Of a DNA stretch of 64,000 bases, positions 1 through 12,553 are shown piece by piece; the first letter of the stretch is position 1; the number at the start of each line of letters is the position of its first letter. Both the position numbers and the translations under genes were made by a program. The notes beneath the pieces are model-generated. The model saw only the letters and a list, made by a program, of their open reading frames with translations, did no database searches and was not told where the DNA came from. Origin of the DNA: Streptomyces sp. TRM49041 (lineage in GTDB: Bacteria; Actinomycetota; Actinomycetes; Streptomycetales; Streptomycetaceae); contig NZ_VSRY01000015.1 in assembly GCF_008271805.1 (NCBI RefSeq), positions 1 to 64,000 of the forward strand, read 5' to 3'.

Positions 1-732
1 GGCCCCGCACCGCGGCCTCCGGCCCCGCCGGCGCCCGCGCAGGGCTGGACGGCGCCGCACCCGTCACCGGCGGCCCCGTCCCGCGACACGACCGGTCACA
101 TCCAGCTGCCCCCGGTCGCCCCCGTCATGACACCGGCCACGGAACACGGGCCGGGTCATGCCGCAGGTACGGGCGCGGCCACTCTCGCCGTCCTCCTCAT
201 AGGACCGGCCGGCGCCGGCAAGACCACCGTGGCGCGCTACTGGGCGCGGCACCGCCGCGTCCCGACGGCCCACATCAGCCTCGACGATGTACGCGAATGG
301 GTCTGCTCCGGTTTCGCCGACCCCCAGTCCGGCTGGAACGACCAGTCGGAGGCCCAGTACCGCCTGGCCCGCCGCACCTGCGGCTTCGCCGCCAGGAACT
401 TCCTCGCCAACGGCATCTCGTGCATCCTCGACGACGCGGTGTTCCCGGACCGCCCGGTCGTCGGACTCGGCGGCTGGAAACGTCACGTCGGCCCGGGCCT
501 CCTGCCGGTGGTCCTCCTCCCGGGCCTGGAGATAGTCCTGGAGCGCAACGCCGAGCGCAGCGGCAACCGCCGCCTCTCCGACGAGGAGGTGGCGGGCATC
601 CACGGCCGCATGGCCGGCTGGCACGCCTCCGGCCTCCCGATCATCGACAACTCCAAGTACGACGTGGAGACCACCGCCCGCGTCCTGGACGACGTCCTGG
701 CCCGCTCCCTCGCGAGCCCCCCGGCCTGGTGA
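1..732 (+). CDS. P-loop NTPase, AAA_33/kinase-like, 5' end outside window
   Basis: A nucleotide-binding protein of unknown substrate. The Walker A motif GPAGAGKTT is encoded at 202-228, and the fold continues to TGA at 732 with DD (switch/Walker B like) and late R-rich segments as in small AAA_33 kinases. The reading frame stays open from base 1, reading a Pro/Ala-rich stretch that ends HIQLPPVAPV just before the first ATG (127). I therefore think the true start lies upstream of the window and that ATG127 is internal; from ATG127 the product would be 201 aa. Many Streptomyces proteins of this type carry such a Pro-rich N-terminus. No ribosome binding site is visible before 127. The neighbour downstream (1105) is separated by 372 bp, so they probably form separate units. 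Confidence 0.75.
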   Translation, partial: GPAPRPPAPPAPAQGWTAPHPSPAAPSRDTTGHIQLPPVAPVMTPATEHGPGHAAGTGAATLAVLLIGPAGAGKTTVARYWARHRRVPTAHISLDDVREWVCSGFADPQSGWNDQSEAQYRLARRTCGFAARNFLANGISCILDDAVFPDRPVVGLGGWKRHVGPGLLPVVLLPGLEIVLERNAERSGNRRLSDEEVAGIHGRMAGWHASGLPIIDNSKYDVETTARVLDDVLARSLASPPAW

Positions 733-1104
733 CCGACCGCCCCGGTCCGCCACCCCGGGGACCCCGCACGGCAGCCCTCGTCGCGACGGCCTCTCCGAAT
801 CGGGGGCTCCGACCCCGAAGCCCCGCTCCTCGGACCCCGCGGGCTCTCCGAGCGGGGTGTACCCCAGGGCGCTGCGTTTCAGCCCGTCCCGCGCTCGACT
901 ACGAGCGCCGCCAGACGGAAGGCACTCGCCCTGGGCCCGCACCGAGTGGGCGGGTGGACGGTCGGCCCCGAGGCCACGCAGCGGCCCGGGCACCGTACCG
1001 CCCCGGCCCCTGCACGCCGCGTCCCCGCCCCGCGGCGGGCGGGGACGGCCACGGTCGGACCCGCTGGAACTGCCGGGTGGCCGTCACGCTCGTAGGCTCG
1101 TGGC
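733..1104. other. gene-free stretch between the P-loop gene and the M24 gene
   Basis: Very GC-rich with no convincing coding frame. A weak hairpin (GGGGCT at 803-808 with AGCCCC at 819-824) could end the upstream transcript. The promoter of the M24 gene should lie near its 3' end but no clear -35/-10 pair is visible. Confidence 0.4.
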
Positions 1105-2208
1105 ATGTCCCAGGTGTTTGCGGACCGCCGCGAGCGGCTGCGCGAGCGGTGTGCGGCAGCCGGATCCGCGGCGGTGCTGGTCTCCCGCCCTGCCAACGTC
1201 CGCTATCTCGCGGGCGGTTCTCCGCCCGGCGCCGTACTGCTGCTCGGCACGGACGACGTACTGATCTGCCCCCGTACCCCTGTCGGCGACGCCGTCGAAG
1301 GGCGGCTGGACGAGGTGCTGCGGGTGGATGTGCTGCCGTCCTCCGGCGGTGATCCCGCCGTCGCCGCGGCCGGCCTCGCCGGCCGGACCGGCGCCGACAC
1401 GCTCGCCGTCGAGGAGCACCACCTGAGCGTCGCCCGCTACCGGGCCCTCGGCTCTGTCGCGCCCCGGCTCCGCCTCGCCGACCTCGGTACCGCCATCGAA
1501 CAGGAGCGTGTCGTCAAGGACGACGAGGAGATCACCTGCCTCCGTATCGCCGCCGAGATCTCCGACCAGGCCCTCGGTGAGCTTCTGGAGTCCATCCTCG
1601 TCGGCCGTACCGAACGCCACCTCGCCCTGGAGCTGGAGCGGCGCCTCGTCGACCACGGAGCCGACGGCCCCGCCTTCCCCACCTCGGTCGGCACCGGCCC
1701 GAACTCCGGCCGTGGCGGCCACCGCCCCTCCGACCGCCGTGTCGAGGAGGGCGACTTCCTCTCCGTCTGCCTGGGCGCCAACTACCGCGGCTACCGCTGC
1801 GAGATCGGCCGCACCTTCGTCATCGGCACCGCCCCCGCCGACTGGCAGATCCAGCTGTACGACCTCGTCTTCACCGCTCAGCGCGCCGCGCGCGAATCCC
1901 TCACCCCCGGCACCGCGTACCGTGACGTGGACAGGGCCGCCCGCCAGCTCCTCGACGCCGCGGGCCACGGCGACGGACTCGCACCGTGCCTCGGGCACGG
2001 TGTCGGCCTCGAAATCGAGGAGGACCCGCAGCTGTCCCCCTCGGCCATGGGTAAACTGGACGCTTGCGTGCCGGTCACCGTCGAACCAGGGGTTCACCTC
2101 CCGGGACGGGGCGGGGTCCGGATCGATGACACGCTCGTCGTACGCCAGGAGGCGGACGGCGGACCCGAGCTACTCACCATCACGACCAAGGAGCTGCTCG
2201 CGCTCTAG
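1105..2208 (+). CDS. M24 family (Xaa-Pro aminopeptidase-like) protein with altered metal ligands
   Basis: A 367-aa protein with the two-domain creatinase/prolidase layout: N-terminal creatinase-like domain (about 1-130) and C-terminal pita-bread domain (about 140-360). The family's signature blocks are present (LGHGVGLEIEE around H298, TVEPGV around E327), but of the five usual metal ligands the first Asp is Cys222 (SVCLGANY), the second Asp is Glu233 (CEIGRTF) and the last Glu is Asp341 (VRIDDT). Only the His and one Glu are standard. It may bind metal differently or be non-catalytic. ATG1105 is the first start of the frame and fits the family N-terminus. It lies 57 bp upstream of efp, an arrangement common in bacteria. 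Membership of the family is certain; activity is doubtful. Confidence 0.9.
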   Translation: MSQVFADRRERLRERCAAAGSAAVLVSRPANVRYLAGGSPPGAVLLLGTDDVLICPRTPVGDAVEGRLDEVLRVDVLPSSGGDPAVAAAGLAGRTGADTLAVEEHHLSVARYRALGSVAPRLRLADLGTAIEQERVVKDDEEITCLRIAAEISDQALGELLESILVGRTERHLALELERRLVDHGADGPAFPTSVGTGPNSGRGGHRPSDRRVEEGDFLSVCLGANYRGYRCEIGRTFVIGTAPADWQIQLYDLVFTAQRAARESLTPGTAYRDVDRAARQLLDAAGHGDGLAPCLGHGVGLEIEEDPQLSPSAMGKLDACVPVTVEPGVHLPGRGGVRIDDTLVVRQEADGGPELLTITTKELLAL

Positions 2209-2265
2209 CGCGTACCGTGCCTTCCTCGGTCGTCCACCAGCGTCAGTCCAGGAGATTCCGCAACC

Positions 2266-2832
2266 GTGGCCACCACGAACGACCTCAAGAACGGCATGGT
2301 GCTCAAGCTCGACAACGACCAGCTGTGGTCCGTCGTCGAGTTCCAGCACGTGAAGCCCGGCAAGGGCCCGGCCTTCGTGCGCACCAAGCTCAAGAACGTG
2401 CTCTCCGGGAAGATCGTCGACAAGACCTTCAACGCCGGTGTCAAGGTCGAGACGGCCACCGTCGACCGCCGTGACATGCAGTTCTCGTACATGGACGGCG
2501 AGTACTTCGTCTTCATGGACATGCAGACCTACGACCAGCTGCACGTCGACCGCAAGGCCGTCGGCGACGCCGCCAACTTCCTGGTCGAGGGCTTCACCGC
2601 CTCGGTCGCCCAGCACGAGGGCAATGTGCTGTACGTCGAGCTCCCGGCCGCGGTCGAGCTCACCATCCAGGAGACCGAGCCGGGCGTCCAGGGCGACCGC
2701 TCCACCGGTGGCACCAAGCCCGCCACCCTGGAGACCGGCCACCAGATCCAGGTCCCGCTCTTCATCACGACCGGTGAGAAGATCAAGGTCGACACCCGTA
2801 CGAGCGACTACCTCGGCCGGGTGAACAGCTAA
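2266..2832 (+). CDS. efp: elongation factor P
   Basis: Translation factor that binds between the P and E sites of the ribosome and relieves stalling at consecutive prolines. The 188-aa length is typical. Three beta-barrel domains are recognisable: the N-terminal KOW-like domain with the loop KPGKGP at about 30-35 whose tip Lys33 points at the peptidyl-transferase centre, the central OB domain, and the C-terminal OB domain ending SDYLGRVNS. The loop is of the actinobacterial PGKGP kind, for which no modifying enzyme is expected; this is family knowledge. GTG2266 is chosen because a ribosome binding site (AGGAGA) lies 9-14 nt upstream and [10 protein letters not shown] is the standard N-terminus. 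Followed after 2 nt by nusB, so probably co-transcribed. Confidence 0.97.
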   Translation: MATTNDLKNGMVLKLDNDQLWSVVEFQHVKPGKGPAFVRTKLKNVLSGKIVDKTFNAGVKVETATVDRRDMQFSYMDGEYFVFMDMQTYDQLHVDRKAVGDAANFLVEGFTASVAQHEGNVLYVELPAAVELTIQETEPGVQGDRSTGGTKPATLETGHQIQVPLFITTGEKIKVDTRTSDYLGRVNS

Positions 2833-2834
2833 CC

Positions 2835-3263
2835 GTGGCTGCCCGCAACAAGGCCCGTAAGCGTGCCTTCCAGATCCTCTTCGAGGCCGACCAGCGCGGT
2901 GCGTCCGTGCAGGAGGTCCTCGCGGACTGGGTCCGGCACGCACGGTCCGACGACCGGCAGCCGCCGGTCAACGAGTACACGATGGAACTCGTCGAGGGGT
3001 ACGCCAAGTACGCCGAACGCATCGACGAGCTCATCGCCACCTACGCGGTGGGCTGGACGCTCGACCGGATGCCGGTCGTCGACCGGAACATCATGCGCCT
3101 CGGCGCGTACGAGCTGGTCTGGGTCGACTCCACGCCGGACGCCGTGGTGATCGACGAGGCCGTGCAGCTCGCCAAGGAGTTCTCGACGGACGAGTCCCCG
3201 TCGTTCGTCAACGGCCTGCTGGGCCGCTTCAAGGACCTGAAGCCCAGCCTCCGCCGAGACTGA
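2835..3263 (+). CDS. nusB: transcription antitermination factor NusB
   Basis: RNA-binding antitermination factor that acts with NusE (S10) on rRNA transcripts. The 142-aa all-alpha protein begins MAARNKARKRAFQILFEAD and contains the conserved segment DRNIMRLGAYELVW and the C-terminal SPSFVNGLLGRF, all typical of NusB. The GTG start at 2835 sits 3 nt after the efp stop codon, so translation is likely coupled to efp. The efp-nusB pairing is conserved in actinobacteria. A strong terminator follows at 3273-3314. Confidence 0.97.
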   Translation: MAARNKARKRAFQILFEADQRGASVQEVLADWVRHARSDDRQPPVNEYTMELVEGYAKYAERIDELIATYAVGWTLDRMPVVDRNIMRLGAYELVWVDSTPDAVVIDEAVQLAKEFSTDESPSFVNGLLGRFKDLKPSLRRD

Positions 3264-3272
3264 CCGCGCCCT

Positions 3273-3314
3273 CGAAGGGCCCGCCGCGCATTCACCCGCG
3301 CCGCGGGCCCTTCG
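3273..3314 (+). terminator. terminator after nusB
   Basis: Perfect inverted repeat CGAAGGGCCCG...CGGGCCCTTCG, 10 nt after the nusB stop. It lacks a U-tract, as usual for Streptomyces terminators. Confidence 0.75.
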
Positions 3315-3548
3315 GCGTGCACGCGGCCGCCCACGGCGCGCCTCCGGCGTGCCCGTGCGGCGCCCACGTGGGCGCCACGCCCCCGGCCGTCGCGCTGCGC
3401 TGTCACACGACACGCGGGCCCACCGCCGTGTGCTGCGGCCCGCCGGGCCGCTGCCGGCGCTCCTGACGCCCGGCTGCGCCTCCGCTCACCTCCGGCCGTC
3501 CGCCCGGCACCCGCTACGCCGGCCGCGGCCCCGCGACCCCGAACGCGC

Positions 3549-3582
3549 GAGGGGTGGTCCCGGCAATGCGGGACCACCCCTC
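3549..3582 (-). terminator. terminator of bldD (facing the nusB end)
   Basis: Inverted repeat AGGGGTGGTCCC / GGGACCACCCCT with an 8-nt loop, 35 bp downstream of the bldD stop codon. It can act in both directions between the convergent nusB and bldD units. The sequence between this hairpin and the nusB terminator (3315-3548) shows no supported gene. Confidence 0.75.
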
Positions 3583-3616
3583 CGGCGGCAACGTTTCTGC
3601 TGGTCTGGTGGGAGGC

Positions 3617-4117
3617 TCAGCTCTCCTCGTGGGCGACGGCGCGCCGGGCGTCCGCGTCCAGGACGCCCCAGCTGATGAGCTGCTCGGTGAGGACCGAGGG
3701 GGACTGGTCGTAGATGACCGCGAGCGTGCGCAGGTCGTCCTGGCGGATCGACAGCACCTTGCCGTTGTAGTCGCCCCGCTGCGACTGGATCGTCGCGGCG
3801 TAACGCTGCAGCGGGCCCGCCTTCTCCTGCGGGACGTGCGCCAGTCGCTCCAGGTCCAGAACGAGCTTCGGCGGCGGCTCGGCGGCGCCGCCGGGCGTGG
3901 TGCCCGGCAGCAGCTCCTGCACCGGGACGCCGTAGAAGTCGGCCAGCTCGGCGAGACGCTGTACGGTCACTGCACGGTCGCCGCGCTCGTACGAACCGAC
4001 CACGACGGCCTTCCAGCGGCCCTGGGACTTCTCCTCCACGCCGTGGAGGGAGAGGCCCTGCTGGGTGCGGATGGCACGGAGCTTGGCCCCGAGCTGTTTG
4101 GCGTATTCGCTGGACAT
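3617..4117 (-). CDS. bldD: developmental master repressor BldD (c-di-GMP responsive)
   Basis: A 166-aa DNA-binding protein that represses sporulation genes during vegetative growth in Streptomyces when dimerised by tetrameric c-di-GMP. The N-terminal XRE/Cro-type HTH domain spans about residues 5-70. The C-terminal domain carries the published c-di-GMP signature exactly: R114-G-D116, eight residues, then R125-Q-D-D128. Length and sequence are essentially those of the S. coelicolor protein. The start at 4117 gives MSSEYAKQLG. It is divergent from pyrR; its own promoter and operator lie at 4164-4206. Autorepression is established for BldD and fits the operator overlapping the -10 box here. Confidence 0.98.
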   Translation of the reverse strand: MSSEYAKQLGAKLRAIRTQQGLSLHGVEEKSQGRWKAVVVGSYERGDRAVTVQRLAELADFYGVPVQELLPGTTPGGAAEPPPKLVLDLERLAHVPQEKAGPLQRYAATIQSQRGDYNGKVLSIRQDDLRTLAVIYDQSPSVLTEQLISWGVLDADARRAVAHEES

Positions 4118-4163
4118 ATAGCTCCCTGGACACTGTTACACGTGCGGCTCCGCCGCGTGGCTG

Positions 4164-4183
4164 GTAACTCACTGTGAGGTTAC
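4164..4183. promoter_or_regulatory. probable BldD autoregulatory operator
   Basis: Nested palindrome: GTAAC at 4164-4168 and GTTAC at 4179-4183 flank the perfect inner palindrome CTCAC-T-GTGAG (4168-4178). It covers the -10 box and start region of the bldD promoter. BldD sites are described as partial palindromes with AGTGA/TCAC-type half-sites, and bldD is known to repress itself; assignment of this exact site is inference. Confidence 0.6.
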
Positions 4184-4206
4184 GCAGCGTTACTTGGGTG
4201 CGTCAA
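4177..4206 (-). promoter_or_regulatory. bldD promoter (-35/-10)
   Basis: Reading the minus strand, TTGACG (complement of 4201-4206), an 18-nt spacer and TAACCT (complement of 4177-4182) form a good vegetative (HrdB-type) promoter. Transcription would start near 4170, giving a leader of about 50 nt to the bldD ATG. Confidence 0.7.
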
Positions 4207-4269
4207 GCCGAATGGTCCGTACCGACCTCCTTCAGGGCACTGGTACGGTGGAAGACGCAATTCCGACGT

Positions 4270-4932
<663 letters not shown>

Positions 4933-5132
4933 CCCACCACCCGGCCGGCCCCCGCGTCCCGCGCACGCCGTACACGTACGCGGTTCGGGCACCCGGCGCG
5001 CGGAACGGCGGCCACGCCCCCGCCCGCCGGACGCGCCGGGCACACCACCGCCACGCCCGGCGACCGCAGCCGCCCGGGCCGGGGCGACCCATACGGAATC
5101 CGAGACCTCCACACCCCCGGAGCACATCCCAG

Positions 5133-6155
5133 ATGAAGCGCCACCTCATCTCGGCCGCCGACCTCACCCGAGACGACGCCGTCCTCATCCTCGACACCGC
5201 CGAGGAGATGGCCCGCGTCGCCGACCGGCCGATCAAGAAGCTGCCCACCCTGCGCGGCCGTACGATCTGCAACCTCTTCTTCGAGGACTCGACCCGCACG
5301 CGGATCTCCTTCGAGGCCGCCGAGAAGCGACTCTCCGCCGATGTCATCAACTTCGCCGCCAAGGGCTCCAGCGTCTCCAAGGGCGAGTCCCTCAAGGACA
5401 CCGCCCAGACACTGGAGGCCATGGGCGTCGACGCGGTCGTCATCCGGCACAGCGCCTCCGGCGCCCCCTACCGGCTCGCCACATCCGGCTGGATCGACGC
5501 CCCGGTGATCAACGCCGGTGACGGCACCCACCAGCACCCCACCCAGGCGCTCCTCGACGCGTTCACCATGCGCCGCCGCCTCCTCGGCCCGGACGCCGGG
5601 ATCGGCCAGGACCTGTCCGGCCGGCGCATCACCGTCGTCGGCGACGTCCTGCACAGCCGGGTCGCCCGGTCCAACGTCGACCTGCTGCACACCCTCGGCG
5701 CCCAGGTCACCCTTGTCGCCCCGCCCACCCTCGTGCCCGTCGGCGTCGAGACCTGGCCCTGCGAGATCTCGTACGACCTCGACAGCACCCTCGCCAAGTC
5801 CGACGCCGTGATGATGCTGCGCGTCCAGCGCGAGCGTATGAACGCCGCGTTCTTCCCCACCGAGCGGGAGTACTCGCGCCGCTACGGCCTCGACGCCGAC
5901 CGCATGGCGAAGATGCCGGAGCACGCCGTCGTCATGCACCCCGGCCCCATGGTCCGCGGCATGGAGATCACCGCCGAGGTCGCGGACTCGCCGCGCTGCA
6001 CGGTCGTCGAGCAGGTCGCCAACGGCGTCTCCATCCGCATGGCCGTCCTCTACCTGCTGCTGGGCGGCAACGAGGCCGCCGTCACCCAGCCGTCCTCCCC
6101 GTCGTCCCCGTCGTCACCGGCATCCGCGTCGTCGTCCCGTACCGAGGAGAAGTAA
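5133..6155 (+). CDS. pyrB: aspartate carbamoyltransferase catalytic subunit
   Basis: Condenses carbamoyl phosphate with aspartate, the committed step of UMP synthesis, in the cytosol. The 340-aa product starts [11 protein letters not shown]; the carbamoyl-phosphate loop STRTR is at 53-57, followed by the [14 protein letters not shown] region, the [12 protein letters not shown] segment and [11 protein letters not shown]5133 is chosen because upstream codons of the frame (back to 4194) cross pyrR and are not ATCase-like. No regulatory pyrI gene is present, as usual for actinobacteria. The last about 25 residues are a Ser/Pro-rich low-complexity tail ([16 protein letters not shown]) outside the enzyme fold. 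A 200-bp gap separates it from pyrR; pyrC follows 5 nt after the stop. Confidence 0.96.
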   Translation: MKRHLISAADLTRDDAVLILDTAEEMARVADRPIKKLPTLRGRTICNLFFEDSTRTRISFEAAEKRLSADVINFAAKGSSVSKGESLKDTAQTLEAMGVDAVVIRHSASGAPYRLATSGWIDAPVINAGDGTHQHPTQALLDAFTMRRRLLGPDAGIGQDLSGRRITVVGDVLHSRVARSNVDLLHTLGAQVTLVAPPTLVPVGVETWPCEISYDLDSTLAKSDAVMMLRVQRERMNAAFFPTEREYSRRYGLDADRMAKMPEHAVVMHPGPMVRGMEITAEVADSPRCTVVEQVANGVSIRMAVLYLLLGGNEAAVTQPSSPSSPSSPASASSSRTEEK

Positions 6156-6160
6156 GACAG

Positions 6161-7474
6161 ATGAGCAAGACCCTGATCCGTGGTGCGAAGGTCCTCGGCG
6201 GCGAAGTCCAGGACGTCCTGATCGACGGCGAGACCATCGCCGCCACCGCCCGCCAGGGCGAGATCGACATCAGTGGCACCGGCCCGGATGCCGAAGGCAT
6301 CACCGTCGTCGAGGCCGACGGGCAGATCCTGCTGCCCGGCCTCGTCGACCTCCACACCCATCTGCGCGAGCCCGGCCGCGAGGACTCCGAGACCGTCCTC
6401 ACCGGCACCCGCGCCGCCGCGAGCGGCGGCTACACCGCCGTGTTCGCCATGGCCAACACCTTCCCCGTCGCCGACACCGCCGGCGTGGTCGAGCAGGTCT
6501 ACCGGCTCGGCCAGGAGCACGGCTACTGCGACGTCCAGCCCATCGGCGCCGTCACCGTCGGCCTGGAGGGCAAGAAGCTCGCCGAACTCGGCGCCATGCA
6601 CGAGTCCGCCGCCGGCGTCACGGTCTTCTCCGACGACGGCAAGTGCGTCGACGACGCGGTGATCATGCGCCGTGCCCTCGAGTATGTGAAGGCGTTCGGC
6701 GGCGTCGTCGCCCAGCACGCCCAGGAGCCCCGCCTCACCGAGGGCGCCCAGATGAACGAGGGCATCGTCTCCGCCGAGCTGGGCCTGGGCGGCTGGCCGG
6801 CCGTCGCCGAGGAGTCGATCATCGCGCGCGACGTCCTGCTCGCCGAGCACGTCGGCTCCCGCGTCCACATCTGCCACCTGTCGACGGCCGGGTCGGTCGA
6901 GATCGTACGGTGGGCCAAGTCCCGCGGCATCGACGTCACCGCCGAGGTCACCCCGCACCACCTCCTCCTCACCGACGAGCTGGTCCGCACGTACGACCCG
7001 GTCTACAAGGTCAACCCGCCGCTGCGCACCGAGCGCGACGTCATGGCGCTGCGCGAGGCCCTCGCCGACGGCACCATCGACATCGTCGCCACCGACCACG
7101 CCCCGCACCCGCACGAGGACAAGGACTGCGAGTGGGCCGCCGCCGCCATGGGCATGGTCGGCCTGGAGACCGCGCTCTCCGTCGTCCAGCACACGATGGT
7201 CGACACCGGCCTCCTCGACTGGGCGGGCGTCGCCGACCGCATGTCGGTCAAGCCCGCCGCGATCGGCCGCGCCACCGGCCACGGCCGCCCCGTCTCGGCA
7301 GGTGAGCCCGCCAACCTGACGCTCCTCGATCCGGCATACCGTGGGTCCGTGGACCCCGCGGGCTTCGCCTCCCGCAGCCGCAACACCCCCTACGAGGGCC
7401 GTGAGCTGCCGGGTCGCGTCACCCACACCTTCCTGCGGGGCCGGGCAACGCTCATGGACGGGACGCTCGCGTGA
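6161..7474 (+). CDS. pyrC: dihydroorotase
   Basis: Zinc amidohydrolase that cyclises N-carbamoyl-aspartate to dihydroorotate. The 437-aa, type I (long) dihydroorotase carries the metal motif HTHLRE (His65, His67), the EGKK segment, HICHLST with its ligand His, and [11 protein letters not shown] with the catalytic Asp. ATG6161 lies 5 nt after pyrB and is preceded by a GAGAAG ribosome binding site inside the pyrB end. Its TGA stop overlaps the GTG start of the next gene. Confidence 0.96.
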   Translation: MSKTLIRGAKVLGGEVQDVLIDGETIAATARQGEIDISGTGPDAEGITVVEADGQILLPGLVDLHTHLREPGREDSETVLTGTRAAASGGYTAVFAMANTFPVADTAGVVEQVYRLGQEHGYCDVQPIGAVTVGLEGKKLAELGAMHESAAGVTVFSDDGKCVDDAVIMRRALEYVKAFGGVVAQHAQEPRLTEGAQMNEGIVSAELGLGGWPAVAEESIIARDVLLAEHVGSRVHICHLSTAGSVEIVRWAKSRGIDVTAEVTPHHLLLTDELVRTYDPVYKVNPPLRTERDVMALREALADGTIDIVATDHAPHPHEDKDCEWAAAAMGMVGLETALSVVQHTMVDTGLLDWAGVADRMSVKPAAIGRATGHGRPVSAGEPANLTLLDPAYRGSVDPAGFASRSRNTPYEGRELPGRVTHTFLRGRATLMDGTLA

Positions 7475-8046
7475 CAACTCTGATCCCCCTGGCCGCCGAG
7501 CAGAAGTCGGCGGAGGTGACCGACTGGGCCGCACGCCTCGGCTGGGTCGGCGTACTGCTCCTCTTCGTCGCCCTCGCGTACTGGCTGATGCGCCAGGGCT
7601 GGAACTGGCGCGGCAACCTCCAGTCCGCCGCCCTGCCGGAGCTCCCCACCGCGCCGGAGACCCCCGGCGAGGCGAGACTGAGCATGAGCGGGCGCTACCA
7701 CGGGTCCACCACCGCCGGGCAGTGGCTCGACCGGATCGTGGCCCACGGCCTCGGCACCCGCAGCCGCGCCGAGCTGACGCTCACCGACGCCGGCCTGGAA
7801 GTCGTACGCCCCGGAGCCGACGACTTCTACGTCCCCGCCGGGCAGCTGCGCGAGGCGCGGCTCGACAAGGGCATCGCGGGCAAGGTCCTCGCCGAGGGCG
7901 GCCTGCTGATCATCACCTGGGCGCACGGCGACCAGCTGATCGACTCCGGCTTCCGCTCCGACCGCGCGGCGGAGCACACCGCCTGGGTCGAGGCCATCAA
8001 CTCCATGACCGACAAGAACACCACGACGGAAGGCGCCGCACGATGA
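7471..8046 (+). CDS. membrane-anchored PH-like domain protein embedded in the pyr operon
   Basis: Function unknown. The 191-aa protein has one transmembrane helix near residues 24-44 ([18 protein letters not shown]), followed by a cytoplasmic domain of about 110 residues containing [43 protein letters not shown], which reads like a bacterial PH domain. It is locked into the operon on both sides: its GTG overlaps the pyrC stop (GTGA) and its TGA overlaps the carA start (ATGA). I recall a membrane protein at the same operon position in S. coelicolor (between pyrC and carA). No pyrimidine role is known to me; a scaffold or tether is only a guess. Confidence 0.85.
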   Translation: MTTLIPLAAEQKSAEVTDWAARLGWVGVLLLFVALAYWLMRQGWNWRGNLQSAALPELPTAPETPGEARLSMSGRYHGSTTAGQWLDRIVAHGLGTRSRAELTLTDAGLEVVRPGADDFYVPAGQLREARLDKGIAGKVLAEGGLLIITWAHGDQLIDSGFRSDRAAEHTAWVEAINSMTDKNTTTEGAAR

Positions 8047-9183
8047 CGACCTCCACCAGGGGAGCCGCCAGGACTCCCGCCGTACTCGTCCTGGAGGACG
8101 GCCGCAGCTTCCGTGGCCGCGCCTACGGGGCCGTGGGGGAGACCTTCGGCGAGGCCGTCTTCTCCACCGGTATGACCGGCTACCAGGAGACCCTGACCGA
8201 CCCGTCGTACCACCGCCAGGTCGTCGTCATGACCGCCCCGCACGTCGGCAACACCGGCGTCAACGACGAGGACCCCGAGTCCGCCCGCATCTGGGTGGCC
8301 GGCTACGTCGTCCGCGACCCCGCCCGCACCCCCTCCAACTGGCGCTCGAAGCGCTCCCTGGACGAGGAGCTGGAGCGGCAGGGCGTCGTGGGGATCAGCG
8401 GCATCGACACCCGCGCCCTCACCCGCCACCTGCGTGAGCGCGGCGCCATGCGCGTCGGCATCTTCTCCGGCGACGCCTGGACCGGAGTCCGCGAGGAGGC
8501 GCTCCTGGCGAAGGTCCGGACGCAGCCCCAGATGAAGGGCGCGAACCTCTCCGCCGAGGTCGCCACCAAGGAGCCGTACGTCGTCCACGCGATCGGCGAG
8601 AAGAAGTTCACCGTCGCCGCCGTCGACCTCGGCATCAAGGGCATGACCCCGCAGCGCATGGCGGAACGCGGCATCGAGGTCCACGTGCTGCCCGCCACCG
8701 CGACCGCCGAGGACATCCACGCCGTCGACCCCGACGGGGTGTTCTTCTCCAACGGCCCCGGCGACCCCGCCACCGCCGACCACGCGGTCGCCGTCATGCG
8801 GGCCGTCCTGGAGCGGAAGACGCCGCTGTTCGGCATCTGCTTCGGCAACCAGATCCTCGGCCGGGCCCTCGGCTTCGGCACCTACAAGCTGAAGTACGGC
8901 CACCGCGGCATCAACCAGCCCGTGCAGGACCGTACGACCGGCAAGGTCGAGGTCACCGCGCACAACCACGGCTTCGCCGTCGACGCCCCCCTCGACAAGG
9001 TGTCCGACACCCCCTACGGCCGCGCCGAGGTCTCCCACGTCTGCCTCAACGACAACGTCGTGGAGGGCCTCCAGCTGCTCGACCAGCCGGCCTTCAGCGT
9101 CCAGTACCACCCCGAAGCGGCGGCGGGCCCGCACGACGCCGCCTATCTGTTCGACCGCTTCGTTTCCCTGATGGAGGGCCAGC

Positions 9184-9191
<8 letters not shown>
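8043..9191 (+). CDS. carA: carbamoyl-phosphate synthase small subunit (glutaminase)
   Basis: Hydrolyses glutamine and channels ammonia to CarB. The 382-aa product has the N-terminal CPSase_sm_chain domain ([24 protein letters not shown]) and the C-terminal class I glutamine amidotransferase domain with nucleophile Cys266 in [11 protein letters not shown] and the catalytic His-x-Glu in YHPEA. The nucleophile elbow is ICFGN rather than the commoner ICLGH. ATG8043 overlaps the stop of the upstream membrane gene (ATGA), which fixes the start. Its 3' end overlaps the carB start by 8 nt. Confidence 0.97.
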
Positions 9192-12492
<3,301 letters not shown>

Positions 12493-12502
12493 AAGCCCAC
12501 AA

Positions 12503-12530
12503 GGGGGACACCGTCACCACGGTGTCCCCC
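12503..12530 (+). terminator. hairpin between carB and pyrD
   Basis: GGGGGACACCG and CGGTGTCCCCC form a perfect 11-bp stem with a 6-nt loop, 10 nt after the carB stop and immediately before pyrD. It has no U-tract. It may attenuate or partly terminate the operon, or protect the upstream mRNA from 3' decay. Confidence 0.6.
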
Positions 12531-12553
12531 TCCTCATGAGGACACCACTCCTG

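Noticed and set aside
3349..3675. Plus-strand frame between nusB and bldD
   Set aside because: Arg/Pro-rich composition, no ribosome binding site, crosses the bldD terminator and the bldD 3' end.
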